Assembly: GCF_003148685.1 (NCBI RefSeq) | Contig: NZ_QGGR01000040.1 | Location: 1 to 64,000, forward strand | Source: Actinoplanes xinjiangensis | GTDB taxonomy: Bacteria > Actinomycetota > Actinomycetes > Mycobacteriales > Micromonosporaceae | DNA length: 64,000 nucleotides | Direction of reading: 5' to 3' | Shown: positions 23,563-31,468 of the stretch, in pieces | Numbering within the stretch: the stretch's first letter is position 1 | How the letters are laid out: the number at the start of each line of letters is the position of its first letter | Position numbers and translations under genes: made by a program | Notes under the pieces: model-generated | Told to the model about the DNA's origin: nothing | The model's database searches: none | What the model saw: only the letters and a program-made list of their open reading frames with translations

Positions 23563-25896
23563 TCAGTGCTCCTTCTCCAGCCGTACCGCCGTGATCTTGA
23601 AGATCGGCTGCCGGGAGACCGGGTCCCACGCGGTGGCGGTGAGTTCGTTGGCGGCCCGGGGTGTCCGCCGATCCCCGGGGAGGTCGAAGTAGCCGTAGTG
23701 GAACGGCACGAACACCACCCCGGGGCGGATGCCGGTGGTCCGGGCACGAACCCGGATGCCTCCGCGGGGTGAGGTGATCGTGACCCGGTCGCCGTCGGTG
23801 ACGCCGTGGCGGGCGGCGTCGTCCGGGTGGATCTCCACCCACACGTCCGGGGCGGCCGCGTTCAGCTCCGGCGCCCGGCCGGTCTTGGTACGGGTGTGGA
23901 ACTGGTGCACCGTCCGGCCGGTGGTCAGCAGCATTGGATAGTCGTCACTCGGCACCTCCGAGGAGGGTTGGTAGTCGGCGGCGTGCAGGAACGCCCGCCC
24001 GGCCGGCTCCTTGGCCCGGTACTGCGCGGCGGTGAACTCGGCGCCGGTGGACAGGTCCTGGCCGTACGTCTCGCAGTAGTCCGGATCGGTGTTGAACCGT
24101 CCGTCACCGTAGAGCCGTTCGGTGCCGTCCGGGGCGTCGTCGGTGCACGGCCACGGGATACCGCTGCCCTCACGCAGTTTCGCGTAGGTCAGGCCGGTGT
24201 AGTCGCAGGGCCGGCCGGCCGAGCACCGCTTCCAGGCCTCGAAGGCCTCCTCCGGGCCGGCCCAGCCGATCAGTGGCCCACCGTCCCGGTCGCGGAAGTC
24301 CATCCGGCGGGCGTAGTCCAGGAAGACGTCGAGGTCGGACCGGGCCGCACCGGGCGGGTCGACGGCCTGCTCCGACAGGTGCACGGTGCGGTCCGCGTTG
24401 GTGAACGTGCCGGTCTTCTCCCCCCAGGTGGCGGCGGGCAGCACCACGTCGGCCAGTTCCGCGGTCTCGGTCAGGTACAGATCCTGGGCGACGACGAACA
24501 GTTCCGGCTGGGTGAGGATCCGGCGGATGCGGGCCAGGTCGGGCAGCGAGACCGCGGGGTTGGTGGCGGAGATCCACAACAGTTCGATCGAGCCCTGTTC
24601 GGCGTACCGCCAGATCTGCATCGCGTGGGTCGGCGGTGACCAGTGCGGGATGACCGCCGGGTCGACGTTCCACAGCTCGGCCAGCTCCTGGATGTGCTGC
24701 GGGTTGTCCCAGTTGCGCATCCCGGGCAGATCGCCGTCGGCGCCGGTCTCGCGGGTGTTCTGCGCGGACGGCTGGCCGTTCATCTGCAGCACGCCGGCAC
24801 CGGGCCGGCCGAGCATGCCACGGACCAGGTGCAGGTTGTTCACCGCACACGCCGACGCGGTGGCCTGGTTGGACTGGTAGAAGCCCTGGAGCACGGTGGA
24901 CAGCAGCCGCCGGGAGGTGCCCAGCAGCTCGGCGGCCCGCTCCACGTCGGCGGCCCTGACGTCACAGATGCCGGCGACCCGGTCCGGCGGGTATCCGTCG
25001 ACGATCCGGCAGAGCTCGTCGAATCCCGTCGTGTGGGCGGTGACGTACTCCTCGTCGTACCACCCGTTCCTGATGATCTGCCGGAGCAGGCCGTTGACCA
25101 GGGCGAGATTGGTGCCGGCCCGGACGGCCAGGTGCACGTCGGCCTCCCGGGCCACCGGGGTCGGGCGGGGATCGACGGCCAGCATCGCCGGCGGGTCCGT
25201 GCCGTGCCGGCGGTCGAGCATCCGCATCCAGAGCACCGTCTGCGTCTCGGCGACGTTGTGCCCCCACAGCGCGATCGCGTCACAGTGGTCCACGTCGGCG
25301 TACGACCCGGGCTGCCCGTCGGTGCCGAAGCTCGCCTTCAGCGCGGCCGCCGCGGTGGCCGTGCACAGCCGGGTGTTGCCGTCCATGTGCGGGGTCCCGA
25401 TGCCGGCCTTGCCGAGCACACCGAGGGTGTAGTACTCCTCCAGGAACAACTGGCCGCTGGTGTAGAACCCGAAGCGGCCCCAGCCGCCCGGGGAGCCCAG
25501 CAGTTGCCGGGACCGGTCGACGATCCGGTTCATCGCGGTGTCCCAGTCGGTCTCCACCAGCCGCCCGCCCTCGCGGACCAGCGGCCGGGTGAGACGGTCA
25601 CGGCTGTTGTTCGCCTGCCAGCCGTACAGGTCCTTCGGGTCGAGCCGGCCCCGGTTCACCCGGTCCGCGGCGTGCCCGCGGACCCCGGCGATCCGGCCGT
25701 CCTTGACCGCGATGTCCATGGCGTCGCCGTTGGAGTGCAGGATCGACGCGGAGCGGGCCCAGCGGTCCACCTCGTGCTCGGACAGCCCGTCGGCCAGGTG
25801 CAGGTCGACCCGCACCGGCCACGGCTCCCCCGGCCCGTACGGCGTCCGCTCACCCCACGGGTCGGCGATGCGGTCAGCCATGCGACGCTCGGTCAC
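23563..25896 (-). CDS. Molybdopterin oxidoreductase lacking the N-terminal Fe-S cluster
   Basis: 777 residues, DMSO-reductase superfamily close to assimilatory nitrate reductase/formate dehydrogenase. Molybdopterin region MDGNTRLCTATAAAAL carries the probable Mo-ligand Cys178; the C-terminal domain (AARHGVTDGDRVTITSPRG) is complete. No cysteine occurs before residue 178, so the [4Fe-4S] motif usual near residue 50 is missing; in its place is VDRWARSASILHSNGDAMDI. The GTG start at 25896 overlaps the ChaB-like gene stop. Cytoplasmic (no Tat signal). Substrate unknown. Confidence 0.88.
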   Translation of the reverse strand: MTERRMADRIADPWGERTPYGPGEPWPVRVDLHLADGLSEHEVDRWARSASILHSNGDAMDIAVKDGRIAGVRGHAADRVNRGRLDPKDLYGWQANNSRDRLTRPLVREGGRLVETDWDTAMNRIVDRSRQLLGSPGGWGRFGFYTSGQLFLEEYYTLGVLGKAGIGTPHMDGNTRLCTATAAAALKASFGTDGQPGSYADVDHCDAIALWGHNVAETQTVLWMRMLDRRHGTDPPAMLAVDPRPTPVAREADVHLAVRAGTNLALVNGLLRQIIRNGWYDEEYVTAHTTGFDELCRIVDGYPPDRVAGICDVRAADVERAAELLGTSRRLLSTVLQGFYQSNQATASACAVNNLHLVRGMLGRPGAGVLQMNGQPSAQNTRETGADGDLPGMRNWDNPQHIQELAELWNVDPAVIPHWSPPTHAMQIWRYAEQGSIELLWISATNPAVSLPDLARIRRILTQPELFVVAQDLYLTETAELADVVLPAATWGEKTGTFTNADRTVHLSEQAVDPPGAARSDLDVFLDYARRMDFRDRDGGPLIGWAGPEEAFEAWKRCSAGRPCDYTGLTYAKLREGSGIPWPCTDDAPDGTERLYGDGRFNTDPDYCETYGQDLSTGAEFTAAQYRAKEPAGRAFLHAADYQPSSEVPSDDYPMLLTTGRTVHQFHTRTKTGRAPELNAAAPDVWVEIHPDDAARHGVTDGDRVTITSPRGGIRVRARTTGIRPGVVFVPFHYGYFDLPGDRRTPRAANELTATAWDPVSRQPIFKITAVRLEKEH

Positions 25897-26291
25897 TTGT
25901 CGCGCGACTTCTTCGTGGCCTTCCGGTTGGCCTTCTGGATGGCGTCGACGAGTTCGGACTTGGTCATTTTGCTGCGGCCGCTGATGTCGAGCTTCTTCGC
26001 CACATCCTGGAGATGCTGCTTACTCGCGTTCGCGTCGACACCACCGGCGGTCTTCTTCGGGGTGTCCCGGCCGCCCGCGGCCTTGGCGTCACTCGGGCCC
26101 TTGCCGCTCTTGGGCTCCCAGTGGTCGCCGACCTTCTCGAACGAGTGCTTCACCGCGGCGAACGCCGTCCGATGTGCCCGCTCGCCCTCGCCGTACTCCG
26201 CGACGGCGGAGTCGTGGGCCTTCACGTACGTGTCCTGCGCCTTCTTCGGCGACCGCTTCAATGTGCCCGGCATGTCCTTACGGGCTGGCAT
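25893..26291 (-). CDS. ChaB-like protein with Rho-N/SAP-like C-terminal domain
   Basis: 132 residues. Residues 1-60 match the ChaB family (DMPGTLKRSPKKAQDTYVKAHDSAV). The C-terminal ~40 residues (QHLQDVAKKLDISGRSKMTKSELVDAIQKA, core shown in pieces here) resemble the Rho termination factor N-terminal helix-extended-helix, which binds nucleic acid. First gene of the operon with the Mo-oxidoreductase and led by a near-perfect SigB-type promoter. Confidence 0.85.
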   Translation of the reverse strand: MPARKDMPGTLKRSPKKAQDTYVKAHDSAVAEYGEGERAHRTAFAAVKHSFEKVGDHWEPKSGKGPSDAKAAGGRDTPKKTAGGVDANASKQHLQDVAKKLDISGRSKMTKSELVDAIQKANRKATKKSRDK

Positions 26292-26321
26292 GTGAACCTC
26301 CTCCTGACGTGATATCCCTCG

Positions 26322-26346
26322 ATTCCCACCGGGAGCCGGCCGAAAC
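26322..26346 (-). promoter_or_regulatory. SigB/SigF-type promoter of the ChaB-Mo-oxidoreductase operon
   Basis: On the minus strand GTTT (26346-26343), 15-base spacer, GGGAAT (26327-26322). One of the best matches in the window; AGGAGGAGG ribosome binding site follows before the ATG at 26291. Confidence 0.7.
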
Positions 26347-26438
26347 GACGCGGGCGTTCACCGGCGTACGACGCGGAAGGTCTTCAGTTCCGGGTCGGAG
26401 GCGTCCGGCAGGACCATGCCGGCGGCGACGCCTGATGA

Positions 26439-27155
26439 TCAGGAGCTCTTCGAGTTCTGCACGCTGTCCACCAGTGCGGCGGCGACGTCACGCAATTTGC
26501 GGTTGGTGTCCTGGGACAGTTTGGTCAGGATCATGAACGCCTCCTCGGCGCTGCACCGCCGTCCGCCCATCAGGATTCCCTTGGCCTGCTCGATCACCGC
26601 CCGGCTCTGCATCGCCGCCTGCAGGTGCTGTGCCAGGCTGGCGTTGGTGTCATACAGGTGCGCGTTGGCCAGCGCGACGGCGGCGTAGCCGGAGAACGCC
26701 TGCGCCAGCTCGATCGCCTCCTCGTCGAGGGCCCGGGCCTCGGTGGCGTAGATGTTCAGCGCCCCGGTGACGTCGGTGTGCACCGGCAGGCCGACCGACA
26801 GCGAACTGTGGATCCCGGCGTCTGCCGCGCGGCGGGCGAACTCCGGCCAGCGCGACTCCTCGGCCATGTCGGGCAGAGAGAAGGTGGTGGCCGTGGCGGC
26901 GGCGTCCAGGCACGGCCCGTACCCCGCCTTGTACTGCGATTCGTCCAGACCCAGCGCGGACTCGCCGGTGAACACGGCGGTGTGTGCGCCGACGTTGCGG
27001 ACCAGTGTCACCGACACCTCGGCGGCGCCCGGAATGGTTCGCTGTGCCAGCACCGCGATTCGGTTGAGAACGCCTTCGAGGTCGGTCTCGGCGAGTTTGA
27101 TGCGGCCGAGCTCCGCGAAGGCTTCGGCGGGGTCCGCCGGGCGGTCATCGGTCAC
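26439..27155 (-). CDS. GAF and ANTAR domain regulator
   Basis: 238 residues. GAF ~15-160 (AEVSVTLVRNVGAHTAVFTGE, GYGPCLDAAATATTF) and ANTAR ~170-232 (HLQAAMQSRAVIEQAKGILM, CSAEEAFMILTKLSQDTNRKL). Strongly similar along its whole length to the protein at 22203, showing a duplication. Probably an RNA-binding antiterminator; 52 bp downstream of another GAF-ANTAR gene on the same strand. Confidence 0.9.
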   Translation of the reverse strand: MTDDRPADPAEAFAELGRIKLAETDLEGVLNRIAVLAQRTIPGAAEVSVTLVRNVGAHTAVFTGESALGLDESQYKAGYGPCLDAAATATTFSLPDMAEESRWPEFARRAADAGIHSSLSVGLPVHTDVTGALNIYATEARALDEEAIELAQAFSGYAAVALANAHLYDTNASLAQHLQAAMQSRAVIEQAKGILMGGRRCSAEEAFMILTKLSQDTNRKLRDVAAALVDSVQNSKSS

Positions 27156-27207
27156 AGCACGCCTCCTGGACGATCGGATTCGGTACGGAACCGGCCGCTG
27201 GTGGCGG

Positions 27208-27936
27208 TCATCGGCGCTCCGCCAGCAGGCCCGTTGCGGTCTCTCTCAGGGTGACACCGGCGGCGGCGGCACTGGCCTGAAGACGGCGATAGGCCTGCTC
27301 CGCCGTGCAGTTCTCCCGGCCCATGGTGACCCCGATCGCCCGTTGGATGGTCGCGCGGATCGTATGGGCCTCGACGAGTCCGGCGACCAGTTCCCGGCCG
27401 CCGTCGTCGAGGGCCGCCGGTAAGGGCTCGTCGCCGCTCCGATCGTCGAACACGGTCAGGACGGCGTCGATCAGGACGCCCATCGAGGTGTGGTCCCGAC
27501 CGTAGAGGTTGAGCGCGGCCAGGGTGGCCCCACTTCCCGCGAACAGCGGAATGGACAGGGACGCCCGTAATCCCATGGCGATGGCCTGTTCCCGGAAGCC
27601 GGGCCACCGTATGGCGTTTCGGATGTCCGGCACCGCGACCGGTGTGCCCGTGTCGACACTGTCGAGGCAGGGTCCCGCGTCGCTGCTGTACTGGGCGTCG
27701 TCGACGGCGCGTGCCAGTTCGCTGCTGGCGGCCACGGTGGCGTATCCGTCGCCGTCCAGCGTCGTGACCGAGGCGTAGTCGGCGGCCTCGACCCGATCGG
27801 CGACCAGCAGCGCGACCGTGACGAGCTGCGCCCGGACACCCGCCGCGTCATCCGGGGTGTCGGCCAGGTCGATGAGGCAGCGCGCCAGCGGCCTCGACTC
27901 CCGGGGTTCCGTCGCCCCGGACCATTGCATCGTCAT
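27208..27936 (-). CDS. GAF and ANTAR domain regulator (divergent type)
   Basis: 242 residues. GAF-like ~15-165 (DYASVTTLDGDGYATVAASS, SDAGPCLDSVDTGTPVAV, LNLYGRDHTSM) and ANTAR ~180-238 (LVEAHTIRATIQRAIGVTMG, CTAEQAYRRLQASAAAAGV). It shares the opening RPLA-x5-LADTPDD and overall plan with the protein at 39424. Upstream GGGTAG (27971-27976 region, minus strand) resembles a SigF -10, but the -35 is poor. Confidence 0.88.
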   Translation of the reverse strand: MTMQWSGATEPRESRPLARCLIDLADTPDDAAGVRAQLVTVALLVADRVEAADYASVTTLDGDGYATVAASSELARAVDDAQYSSDAGPCLDSVDTGTPVAVPDIRNAIRWPGFREQAIAMGLRASLSIPLFAGSGATLAALNLYGRDHTSMGVLIDAVLTVFDDRSGDEPLPAALDDGGRELVAGLVEAHTIRATIQRAIGVTMGRENCTAEQAYRRLQASAAAAGVTLRETATGLLAERR

Positions 27937-28043
27937 GTCGTGTCGTTCCTCCGTGAATTTCGCCTCCGACTACCCACCGTCGTCCGCTCTATTCACGCGA
28001 ACCCGCCCGGTCACGAGGCGGCCCGTCCCCCGGTGGGTGACGA

Positions 28044-28074
28044 AGCGGCCCGGGGAACCGGTTCCCGGGCCGCT
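28044..28074. terminator. Stem-loop terminator after the CBS gene
   Basis: AGCGGCCCGGG / CCCGGGCCGCT, 11-bp stem with a 9-base self-complementary loop, 22 bp after the stop of the gene ending at 28096. Confidence 0.65.
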
Positions 28075-28095
28075 CAGGTGTCGATACCGAGGGGA

Positions 28096-28509
28096 TCACT
28101 CGCTGATGGCGTCGATCAGGTCGCCGACCGGGCGGTCCGGCAGTGCGCGGGCCACGTCGGCGACCGCGACGATGCCCACCAGCTGGTGGCCGTCGATGAC
28201 GGGCAGGCGGCGAACCTTGTACTGGCTCATGGTGCGCAGGATCTCGGCCGCGTCGTCGTCGGCGCCGATCGTGACGGGCTTGCCCTGCGCCAGGTCGGCG
28301 GCGGTCATTTCGGCCGGGTTGCGGCCCTGACCGAGCGCCTTGACCACGATGTCGCGGTCGGTGAGCATGCCGTGCAGCCGGTTGTCCTCACCGCAGATCG
28401 GCAGCGAGCCGACGTTGAGCTCGGCCATCTTGCGGGCGGCGTCCGCGAGGGACTCCTTCTCGCCGACGCAGGTGACGTCCGGGCTCATGATCTCACGGGC
28501 GGTCGTCAT
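28096..28509 (-). CDS. CBS domain pair protein
   Basis: 137 residues made of two CBS motifs (~8-60 IMSPDVTCVGEKESLADAA; ~75-130 PVTIGADDDAAEILRTMSQ, ending VVGIVAVADVARA-like). Such stand-alone CBS proteins bind adenine nucleotides and are a regular part of hypoxia/general-stress regulons in actinobacteria. AAGGAG lies nine bases before the ATG. A degenerate SigB-type promoter (GATT-N15-GGGTAC) is upstream. Confidence 0.92.
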   Translation of the reverse strand: MTTAREIMSPDVTCVGEKESLADAARKMAELNVGSLPICGEDNRLHGMLTDRDIVVKALGQGRNPAEMTAADLAQGKPVTIGADDDAAEILRTMSQYKVRRLPVIDGHQLVGIVAVADVARALPDRPVGDLIDAISE

Positions 28510-28551
28510 GACAGGAAACTCCTTTCAGGCGCAACAGTGTCGTAACTGCGC

Positions 28552-28576
28552 GTACCCGTTCCCGGCACGCCCAATC
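28552..28576 (-). promoter_or_regulatory. Degenerate SigB/SigF-type promoter of the CBS gene
   Basis: On the minus strand GATT (28576-28573), 15-base spacer, GGGTAC (28557-28552). The -35 has one mismatch to GTTT. It overlaps the end of the upstream gene by two bases. Confidence 0.4.
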
Positions 28577-29306
28577 ACCGGTGGACCGGTGTCGGTTGCG
28601 GCAGCGGTCCCTGCCGGGTCGCCGTGGCCCGGGACGTCCTGGTGGTACGGGACTGGACCACCGCGAAGGCCAGCAGCAGTTCGGCGAGGTCGCCGCCGTA
28701 GTACATCAGCGTCGCGCCGGCCTGCTGGTCGGGGCCGGGCGCGGTGGCGTACAGATACTGGGAGAAGGCGGCATGCGCGGCGATCGCCACGCCCAGTGTC
28801 ACGAGCCGGGCTGTCACCGAGGCCCGGTGCGGTGCCGGGTCGGCGCCGGCGATCACCCACGCGAACAGGCATCCCGCCAGAAGGAAGTGCACGGTCACGA
28901 GCGGGTGCGCCATCGCCTGCGGGACGGTGAGCAGCGGCAGCCCGCCCACGGTCAGCAGCAGCGCCGCGATCGGGTGTGTGATGATCCGGACCGGCCGGGA
29001 CCGCATCACCGCGGTCAGCCGCCGGGCCACCGGGACCGGCAGTGTGCGCAGCAGCAGCGTGACCGGTGTGCCGACGACCAGACCCAGCGGAGCGACCATG
29101 GCGATCAGCAGATGCTGTGCCATGTGCCCGGTGAAATCGTGTGCGGGCAGGGCCAGGCCGATGATCAGCGCGACGCAGCCGGCCTGGAACGCGGCGGCGC
29201 GCCACCGGTTCCAGCCGGGGACACGCAGAGCGAGGGCGTCGTACGCCAGAGCGAGCGCGACCACCAGCCACGGCCCACTGCCGACCGCCTCGGCGTGCCC
29301 GGTCAC
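28575..29306 (-). CDS. Cytochrome c oxidase assembly protein, CtaG/caa3 type
   Basis: 243 residues with about seven membrane helices and the family's His/Met-rich motif HDFTGHMAQHLLIAMVAPL (~45-63), implicated in copper handling for heme-copper oxidase assembly. MYYGGDLAELLLA near the C-terminus also fits. GTG start (29306) overlaps the DUF2243 gene stop by four bases. No oxidase genes are in the window, so it may be a stress-linked paralogue. Confidence 0.85.
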   Translation of the reverse strand: MTGHAEAVGSGPWLVVALALAYDALALRVPGWNRWRAAAFQAGCVALIIGLALPAHDFTGHMAQHLLIAMVAPLGLVVGTPVTLLLRTLPVPVARRLTAVMRSRPVRIITHPIAALLLTVGGLPLLTVPQAMAHPLVTVHFLLAGCLFAWVIAGADPAPHRASVTARLVTLGVAIAAHAAFSQYLYATAPGPDQQAGATLMYYGGDLAELLLAFAVVQSRTTRTSRATATRQGPLPQPTPVHR

Positions 29307-29755
29307 GAGTCGGTGCGCCGCTGGATCAGCCAGCCGGCGGCGATCAGCGCCACACCGAGCGCGAGGAACCCGAGGTCCCAGGCGAGCTGGTGCGGGCCGC
29401 CGTGAACGTGGTGCACGCCGAGGATGTGGTGGTCGATCAGACCTTCGACGAGGTTGAACAGACCCCACCCGACGAGTGCCCAGCCCCAGAGCACGCCGGA
29501 GGACCAGGCGCGCCGGTGGTCACGCTGCACCCGCGAGTAGAGGGTGCCGATGCCGGCCAGGACGAACAGCCAGGCGACCACATGGAACAGGCCGTCGGCA
29601 AGCGTGTTGATCCGCAGGTTGGGCACCGTATCCGGGGAATACCGGCTGGAGACCATGTGATGCCACTGAAGCACCTGGTGCAGCACGATGCCGTCGAGGA
29701 ACCCGCCGAGGCCGATGCCGAGCAGGATGCCGGGGGTACGCAGCAGTTGTCGCAT
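29303..29755 (-). CDS. DUF2243 membrane protein
   Basis: 150 residues with four membrane helices and DUF2243 motifs GGFLDGIVLHQVLQWHHM and LVEGLIDHHILGVHHVH, both rich in His, suggesting metal or heme binding. ATG at 29755 is preferred to the GTG at 29773 because a GGGAAG -10-like box lies exactly ten bases upstream of it. The coupled CtaG-like gene downstream suggests a respiratory role. Confidence 0.85.
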   Translation of the reverse strand: MRQLLRTPGILLGIGLGGFLDGIVLHQVLQWHHMVSSRYSPDTVPNLRINTLADGLFHVVAWLFVLAGIGTLYSRVQRDHRRAWSSGVLWGWALVGWGLFNLVEGLIDHHILGVHHVHGGPHQLAWDLGFLALGVALIAAGWLIQRRTDS

Positions 29756-29765
29756 GGTGTGCGTA

Positions 29766-29790
29766 CTTCCCACTGACGGTCCGGGATCAC
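29766..29790 (-). promoter_or_regulatory. Weak SigB/SigF-type promoter, leaderless geometry
   Basis: On the minus strand GTGA (29790-29787), 15-base spacer, GGGAAG (29771-29766), ten bases before the ATG at 29755. Confidence 0.35.
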
Positions 29791-29811
29791 GTCATCGATC
29801 TCGGATGTGCC

Positions 29812-29836
29812 GTTTGGTTCCCGTCCAGTGCGGTAT
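29812..29836 (+). promoter_or_regulatory. SigB/SigF-type promoter of the alcohol dehydrogenase operon
   Basis: GTTT (29812-29815), 15-base spacer, CGGTAT (29831-29836), 28 bp before the GTG at 29864. Confidence 0.5.
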
Positions 29837-29863
29837 GGCGGTGGTGAGGGAAAGGAGACGGCT

Positions 29864-30289
29864 GTGAGCCGTACCGGAAAATTGTTGTTGATTGCCGTGC
29901 CCGTGGTGGCCGGCGCCGCGGTAGCGGCCCGGAGGCGACGCGTGCCGGGCGCCGGCGAACAGCGGCGACGGCACGTGGTGACCGTCTTCCGGCCGTTGGC
30001 CGAGTTGCAGGCGGAGCCACTGCCCGGATCGCTGAAGGAGATCGCGGACGACGTGGAGATCACGCTGTCCGCCGCGCCCGGTGGCCGGGGCACCGAGATC
30101 GCCGTTCGCATTCCCGAGGGTTCCAGCGTCAGCAGCGGTGATGTCCGCCGCGCCCTGCGTGAGACCCGTTCGTTGATCGAGGTCGGCGACGTACTGCTGC
30201 CCTACGGCCCGCCGACGACGGTGCCGACGCTGCTCAACCGGCCGTTGCAGACGGCCACCCGGCACGGCCGTGAAGGAGGACTGCTGTGA
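29864..30289 (+). CDS. Membrane-anchored protein upstream of alcohol dehydrogenase (partial SRPBCC-like)
   Basis: 141 residues. An N-terminal hydrophobic segment (KLLLIAVPVVAGAAVAA) is followed by Arg residues. The middle (PLPGSLKEIADDVEITLSA, core of a beta-rich stretch ending TEIAVRIPEG) recalls the second half of SRPBCC/cyclase-like proteins, which often accompany this dehydrogenase. Assignment is tentative. GTG start with AAGGAGA six bases upstream. Its stop overlaps the next start. Confidence 0.6.
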   Translation: MSRTGKLLLIAVPVVAGAAVAARRRRVPGAGEQRRRHVVTVFRPLAELQAEPLPGSLKEIADDVEITLSAAPGGRGTEIAVRIPEGSSVSSGDVRRALRETRSLIEVGDVLLPYGPPTTVPTLLNRPLQTATRHGREGGLL

Positions 30290-31455
30290 AGGCGTTGCAG
30301 TGGCAGGGCGTCAACAAGCTGGCCGTGGGTGAGGTCCCCGACCCGGAACTGCGCAACCCCGGTGACATGATCGTCAAGGTCGGCAAGACCGTCACGTGCG
30401 GTTCGGACCTGCACCTGCTCGGCGGCTACATCCCGTTCATGGAGAAGGGCGACGTGCTGGGGCACGAGTTCCTCGGCGAGGTCGTCGAGGTCGGCCCGGA
30501 CGTGCACAAGCACCGGGTCGGTGACCGGGTGGTGGTGTCGTCGTTCATCGCCTGCGGCAGCTGCTGGTACTGCGATCAGAAGCTGTTCTCGCTGTGCGAC
30601 AACGGCAACACCAACCCGGCGATCACCGAGACCCTGTGGGGGCACGCGCCGGGCGGCTGTTTCGGCTACTCGCACGCGATGGGCGGCAACGCCGGCAGCC
30701 ACGCCGAGTACGTCCGCGTCCCGTTCGCCGACGTCGGCGCGTTCGCCGTGCCCGACGAGGTCAGCGACGAGCGGGCCCTGTTCGCCTCGGACTCCGCCTC
30801 GACCGGCTGGATGGGTGCCGATCTGGGCGGCGTCAAGCCGGGCGACGTGGTCGCGGTCTGGGGTGCCGGTGCCGTCGGCCAGATGGCCGCCCGCGCGGCG
30901 GTCCTGCTCGGCGCCGACCGGGTCATCGTCATCGACCGCCTCGACAACCGGCTCCAGCAGGTGGAGAAGTTCATCGGCGCGGAGACTCTGAACTACGAAC
31001 GCACCGACGTCTCCGGTGAACTGCGCGAACGCAGCGGAGGCCGGGGGCCGGACGTCTGCATCGAGGCGGTCGGCATGGAGGCGCACTCCCCCGGCCCGCA
31101 GTTCGCCTTCGACCAGCTCAAACAGCAACTGCGCCTGCAGACCGACCGGCCGACCGCGGTACGCGACGCCATTCACGCCTGCCGCAAGGGCGGATCGGTC
31201 TTCGTGCTGGGCGTCTACGCCGGCTTCGTCGACAAGTTCCCGCTCGGTGCGCTGATGAACAAGGGCCTGACCGTCCGCGGCGCGCAGATGCACGGTCAGC
31301 GGTACATCCCGATGCTGCTGGAGCGGATGGCCGCCGGCGAACTCACCACCGAACATCTGGCGACCCACGTCATGCCGCTCGACCAGGCACCGGAGGGGTA
31401 CCGGATCTTCAAGGAGAAGGAGGACGGCTGCGTGCGGGCCGTCTTCACCCCCTGA
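30286..31455 (+). CDS. Zinc-dependent alcohol dehydrogenase (formaldehyde dehydrogenase-like)
   Basis: 389-residue medium-chain dehydrogenase. Catalytic zinc ligands in TCGSDLHLLGG and GHEFLGEV, structural zinc in CGSCWYCDQKLFSLC, and an NAD(P)-binding VWGAGAVGQMAA (~190). The insertion around EAHSPGPQFAFDQ places it with the long glutathione-independent formaldehyde dehydrogenase-like subgroup. Cytoplasmic. Translation is coupled to the small protein at 29864 by a GTGA overlap, under a SigB-type promoter. Confidence 0.92.
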   Translation: MKALQWQGVNKLAVGEVPDPELRNPGDMIVKVGKTVTCGSDLHLLGGYIPFMEKGDVLGHEFLGEVVEVGPDVHKHRVGDRVVVSSFIACGSCWYCDQKLFSLCDNGNTNPAITETLWGHAPGGCFGYSHAMGGNAGSHAEYVRVPFADVGAFAVPDEVSDERALFASDSASTGWMGADLGGVKPGDVVAVWGAGAVGQMAARAAVLLGADRVIVIDRLDNRLQQVEKFIGAETLNYERTDVSGELRERSGGRGPDVCIEAVGMEAHSPGPQFAFDQLKQQLRLQTDRPTAVRDAIHACRKGGSVFVLGVYAGFVDKFPLGALMNKGLTVRGAQMHGQRYIPMLLERMAAGELTTEHLATHVMPLDQAPEGYRIFKEKEDGCVRAVFTP

Positions 31456-31468
31456 CGTCACGCCCGGT

